7,733 bases of DNA from assembly GCA_022615255.1 (NCBI GenBank), contig JAKEHC010000178.1:1-7733 (forward strand), read 5' to 3'. The notes beneath the pieces were generated by a model. That model saw nothing but the letters and a program-made list of their open reading frames with translations, ran no database searches and was not told where the DNA came from. The position numbers and the translations under genes were made by a program. This DNA comes from Candidatus Dadabacteria bacterium. GTDB lineage: Bacteria > Desulfobacterota_D > UBA1144 > Nemesobacterales > CSP1-2. Positions within the stretch are counted from its first letter, which is position 1; each line of letters opens with the position of its first letter. Positions 6,486 through 7,733 of this stretch are shown here, piece by piece.

Positions 6486-6804
6486 TGAAAATCCCTCCTT
6501 AGATTTGATAAAGATAGGATATAGTAAATATGAAACTTGGTAAATACATTATCTCCACTTACTAATAAATAATGCCTTATTACTCATAGTTAAACTAATG
6601 ATCTTATAGCAACTATTACGTCTTAAACTAAAGTGTGTTGTTAGTGTATAAACATGAGTTCCTTACACCTTAGATCTAGGATAGGAAAATACAGTCATTT
6701 TTAAAATATGTATAGAAATCGGTTTAACATTTCTTTTCTTCTAGAAACTCGAGGAGAGGCTTAATTTATTTAACTAAAAACGTTGTGAGGTGTATAATAT
6801 CTTT
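6486..6804. other. AT-rich divergent spacer between the RAM-domain gene and bolA
   Basis: About 319 bases with no credible gene. The right end holds the bolA promoter (6770-6798). The left end must carry a promoter for the minus-strand RAM-domain gene, but I see only weak candidates there, for example TTTACC and TATCCT 17 bases apart on the minus strand. A 16-codon frame beginning ATG at 6654 has no ribosome site and is ignored. Nothing else stands out. Confidence 0.6.
6770..6798 (+). promoter_or_regulatory. bolA promoter abutting the start codon
   Basis: TTAACT (6770-6775, four of six) and a perfect TATAAT (6793-6798) are 17 bases apart, with TG directly before the -10 box. Transcription would be expected to start at about 6804-6806, at or next to the bolA ATG at 6805. 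Confidence 0.6.
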
Positions 6805-7041
6805 ATGAACGCAGAAGAGATAAAGGCGTTAATTGAGTGCGCTATGCCAGGTTCTATCGTGAATGTAGAGGGAGACGGTACACATTTTGAAGCTATAGTA
6901 GTCTCATCTGAGTTTGAAGGGAAAGGGCTGCTAGAGCAGCACCAGATGGTTTATATAGCTCTCGGGGAATCGATGAGAGAAAGGATACATGCCCTGTCCT
7001 TAAAAACTTACACACCAGATCAATGGAAAAGGATTGAGTGA
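6805..7041 (+). CDS. bolA: BolA family protein, IbaG-like
   Basis: A 78-residue BolA-family protein; family members are usually 80-105 residues. It starts MNAEEIKALIECAMPGS, then VEGDGTHFEAIVVSSEF (21-37), the conserved G-D-G-x-H-F loop, followed by LLEQHQMVYIAL (42-53), and RIHALSLKTYTPDQW (60-74) with the invariant His62. His27 and His62 are the residues expected to hold a [2Fe-2S] cluster jointly with a CGFS glutaredoxin. That fits the neighbouring gene: the pair acts in cytoplasmic iron-sulfur cluster trafficking and iron sensing. An in-frame GTG at 6790 would add five residues, but it overlaps the promoter and lacks a ribosome site, so I use the ATG at 6805. GAGGTG lies 12 bases upstream, which is too far for a normal Shine-Dalgarno. 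The glutaredoxin gene starts 59 bases after the stop. The symbol is given at family level; ibaG/yrbA is the closest type. Confidence 0.92.
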   Translation: MNAEEIKALIECAMPGSIVNVEGDGTHFEAIVVSSEFEGKGLLEQHQMVYIALGESMRERIHALSLKTYTPDQWKRIE

Positions 7042-7100
7042 AATTGCGTTTTCAATTTCTCCGCTTAATATATTAATATCTATATTATAAGGAGTAGGAA

Positions 7101-7424
7101 ATGACAGACGACATAATGGAGAAAATCCAATCTCAGATAGAAGAGCACAAGATACTTATATATATGAAAGGCACTAGAGAGATGCCTCAATGCGGCTTTT
7201 CTGCAAGAACAGTAAGGCTTTTTGAGTCATTCGATGTGCCTTTCGAAACCGTCGACGTGCTTTCGGACCCAATACTCAGGGAGTCGGTAAAGAAATACTC
7301 AAATTGGCCAACGTTCCCGCAGGTGTACATCAATGGCAAGCTGATTGGTGGCTGCGATATCTGTCTTGAATTGCACGAGCGTGGGGAGCTGGAGCCGATT
7401 GCCAGGGCTGCCGTAGCGGCATAA
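7101..7424 (+). CDS. grxD: Monothiol CGFS glutaredoxin, Grx4 type
   Basis: A 107-residue monothiol glutaredoxin, the usual length for the bacterial Grx4 family. ILIYMKGTREMPQCGFSARTV (18-38) holds the glutathione-contacting Lys23 and the CGFS active site (Cys31-Ser34). WPTFPQVYINGKLIGGCDI (69-87) carries the T-x-P segment (Thr71, Pro73) and the GGCD glutathione site (83-86). These proteins bridge a [2Fe-2S] cluster between two subunits, or with a BolA partner, using glutathione, and deliver clusters to apo-proteins; they are poor disulfide reductases. The upstream bolA gene supports that role. The start is secure: AAGGAG (7089-7094) lies six bases before the ATG. The AT-rich gap before it, with TTAATATATTAA at 7065-7076, could hold a second promoter, but I see no convincing pair of boxes. 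The C-terminus is a short Ala-rich tail. Confidence 0.95.
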   Translation: MTDDIMEKIQSQIEEHKILIYMKGTREMPQCGFSARTVRLFESFDVPFETVDVLSDPILRESVKKYSNWPTFPQVYINGKLIGGCDICLELHERGELEPIARAAVAA

Positions 7425-7458
7425 AATCCGATACCTTATTTCATTATACTGCTATCAT

Positions 7459-7516
7459 TGCGAACACATTCACCCCCGCTCATGGGTTTCTATTTACGTT
7501 TCTCGCACTTTTTATT
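7459..7516 (+). terminator. Weak terminator candidate after grxD
   Basis: TGCGA (7459-7463) can pair with TCGCA (7503-7507), enclosing a small ACCC/GGGT stem (7472-7475 with 7484-7487), and CTTTTTATTT follows directly. The long loop makes this a weak call. Confidence 0.28.
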
Positions 7517-7518
7517 TG

Positions 7519-7546
7519 GTAGAGACGCATTGCAATGGGTCTCTAC
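7519..7546. repeat. REP-like palindrome, 28 bases
   Basis: GTAGAGAC (7519-7526) and GTCTCTAC (7539-7546) are perfect reverse complements. Between them CATTGCAATG (7528-7537) is itself a perfect palindrome, so 13 of 14 base pairs form; the only fault is G7527 against G7538. Short palindromes of this kind with GTAGAGAC-like ends occur as dispersed repeats in many genomes. A genome count is needed to call it repetitive here. Confidence 0.55.
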
Positions 7547-7562
7547 AAGAAGCCTACTCAGA

Positions 7563-7609
7563 TGGCTATGAATAAGGGATTGTGTAGGGCAGGGTTATTC
7601 ATTGGCTAT
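7563..7609. repeat. Inverted repeat flanked by 7-base direct repeats
   Basis: ATGAATAA (7568-7575) and TTATTCAT (7595-7602) form a perfect eight-pair stem around a 19-base loop containing three GGG runs. TGGCTAT occurs at 7563-7569 and again at 7603-7609, just outside or overlapping the stem. Confidence 0.4.
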
Positions 7610-7656
7610 CGTTTTACCGAGTGAAAAAGGTACTGGCGCCGATTCTTATGTCTAGG

Positions 7657-7690
7657 TTCATACACATGGGTAACACCTATGAAGTATGAA
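7657..7690. repeat. Long imperfect hairpin
   Basis: TTCATAC (7657-7663) pairs with GTATGAA (7684-7690). Inside, CATGGGT (7665-7671) pairs with ACCTATG (7675-7681) around the loop AAC, with one G-T wobble. Only an internal loop of one and two A bases interrupts the 14 pairs. No T run follows, so a terminator is unlikely. Confidence 0.5.
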
Positions 7691-7733
7691 AAGGAATGAC
7701 AAATCAAGATATAATGGCTGTCCTATGAATATC

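Larger units (their letters stand above)
7425..7733. other. Non-coding tail with a series of dyads
   Basis: No convincing gene lies in these 309 bases. The stretch carries a weak terminator candidate (7459-7516), a REP-like palindrome (7519-7546), an inverted repeat with flanking direct repeats (7563-7609) and a long imperfect hairpin (7657-7690). Two short frames start near the end (ATG at 7686 and 7695). The first is still open at the window edge after 16 codons and cannot be judged; the second stops after ten codons. Confidence 0.55.

Noticed and set aside
6654..6704. Short plus-strand frame (16 residues) in the spacer before bolA
   Set aside because: No Shine-Dalgarno and no promoter assigned to it; length is within chance.
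7710..7715. Perfect TATAAT near the right edge
   Set aside because: No acceptable -35 box lies 16-18 bases upstream, and the downstream gene, if any, is outside the window.
7686..7733. Frame starting at 7686 and still open at the window edge
   Set aside because: Only 16 codons are visible, the start lies inside a hairpin and the ribosome site is weak, so a gene cannot be claimed.
1..7733. CRISPR array, tRNA, rRNA or complete insertion sequence
   Set aside because: No spaced direct repeats, no cloverleaf and no transposase frame were seen on either strand.

Overview
The window looks like a chromosomal piece of a Gram-negative bacterium of moderate to low GC (most genes roughly 35-45% GC by eye, spacers very AT-rich). 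The presence of a BolA (IbaG-type) / CGFS monothiol glutaredoxin pair fits proteobacteria or a neighbouring candidate phylum. No rRNA or tRNA gene is present, so I cannot place it further.

Left and centre (1-5735, all on the minus strand): a glycan-assembly cluster. In transcription order it holds an HprK-related P-loop kinase (4731-5735), a two-domain protein with a GNAT-like N-terminal half and a polysaccharide-deacetylase (NodB-like) C-terminal half (3339-4685), a class I SAM-dependent methyltransferase (2295-3131), a GT-B (GT4-like) glycosyltransferase (1089-2174), a GT-A family 2 glycosyltransferase (207-1058), and the N-terminus of a second family 2 glycosyltransferase cut by the window edge (1-144). 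The enzymes suit building and decorating (methyl, possibly acyl, deacetyl) a surface polysaccharide. The kinase at the head of the cluster is clearly more GC-rich than its neighbours.

Middle right (5736-6485): a divergent spacer carries a near-consensus sigma-70 promoter for a 74-residue protein of unknown function (5934-6158). This converges on a stand-alone Lrp/AsnC effector-binding (RAM) domain protein (6252-6485, minus strand), with a hairpin between the two.

Right (6486-7733): a roughly 300-base AT-rich spacer ends in a promoter whose -10 box lies six bases before the bolA ATG, so bolA (6805-7041) may have a leaderless transcript. The Grx4-type glutaredoxin follows (7101-7424). The last 309 bases hold no convincing gene but carry three dyad structures in a row, one of them a short REP-like palindrome.

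The most unusual part is the combination of an HprK-like kinase, a GNAT-like/deacetylase fusion, a methyltransferase and glycosyltransferases, next to a divergently and strongly promoted small unknown gene. No HPr/PTS gene or PqqD-like gene is visible in the window.
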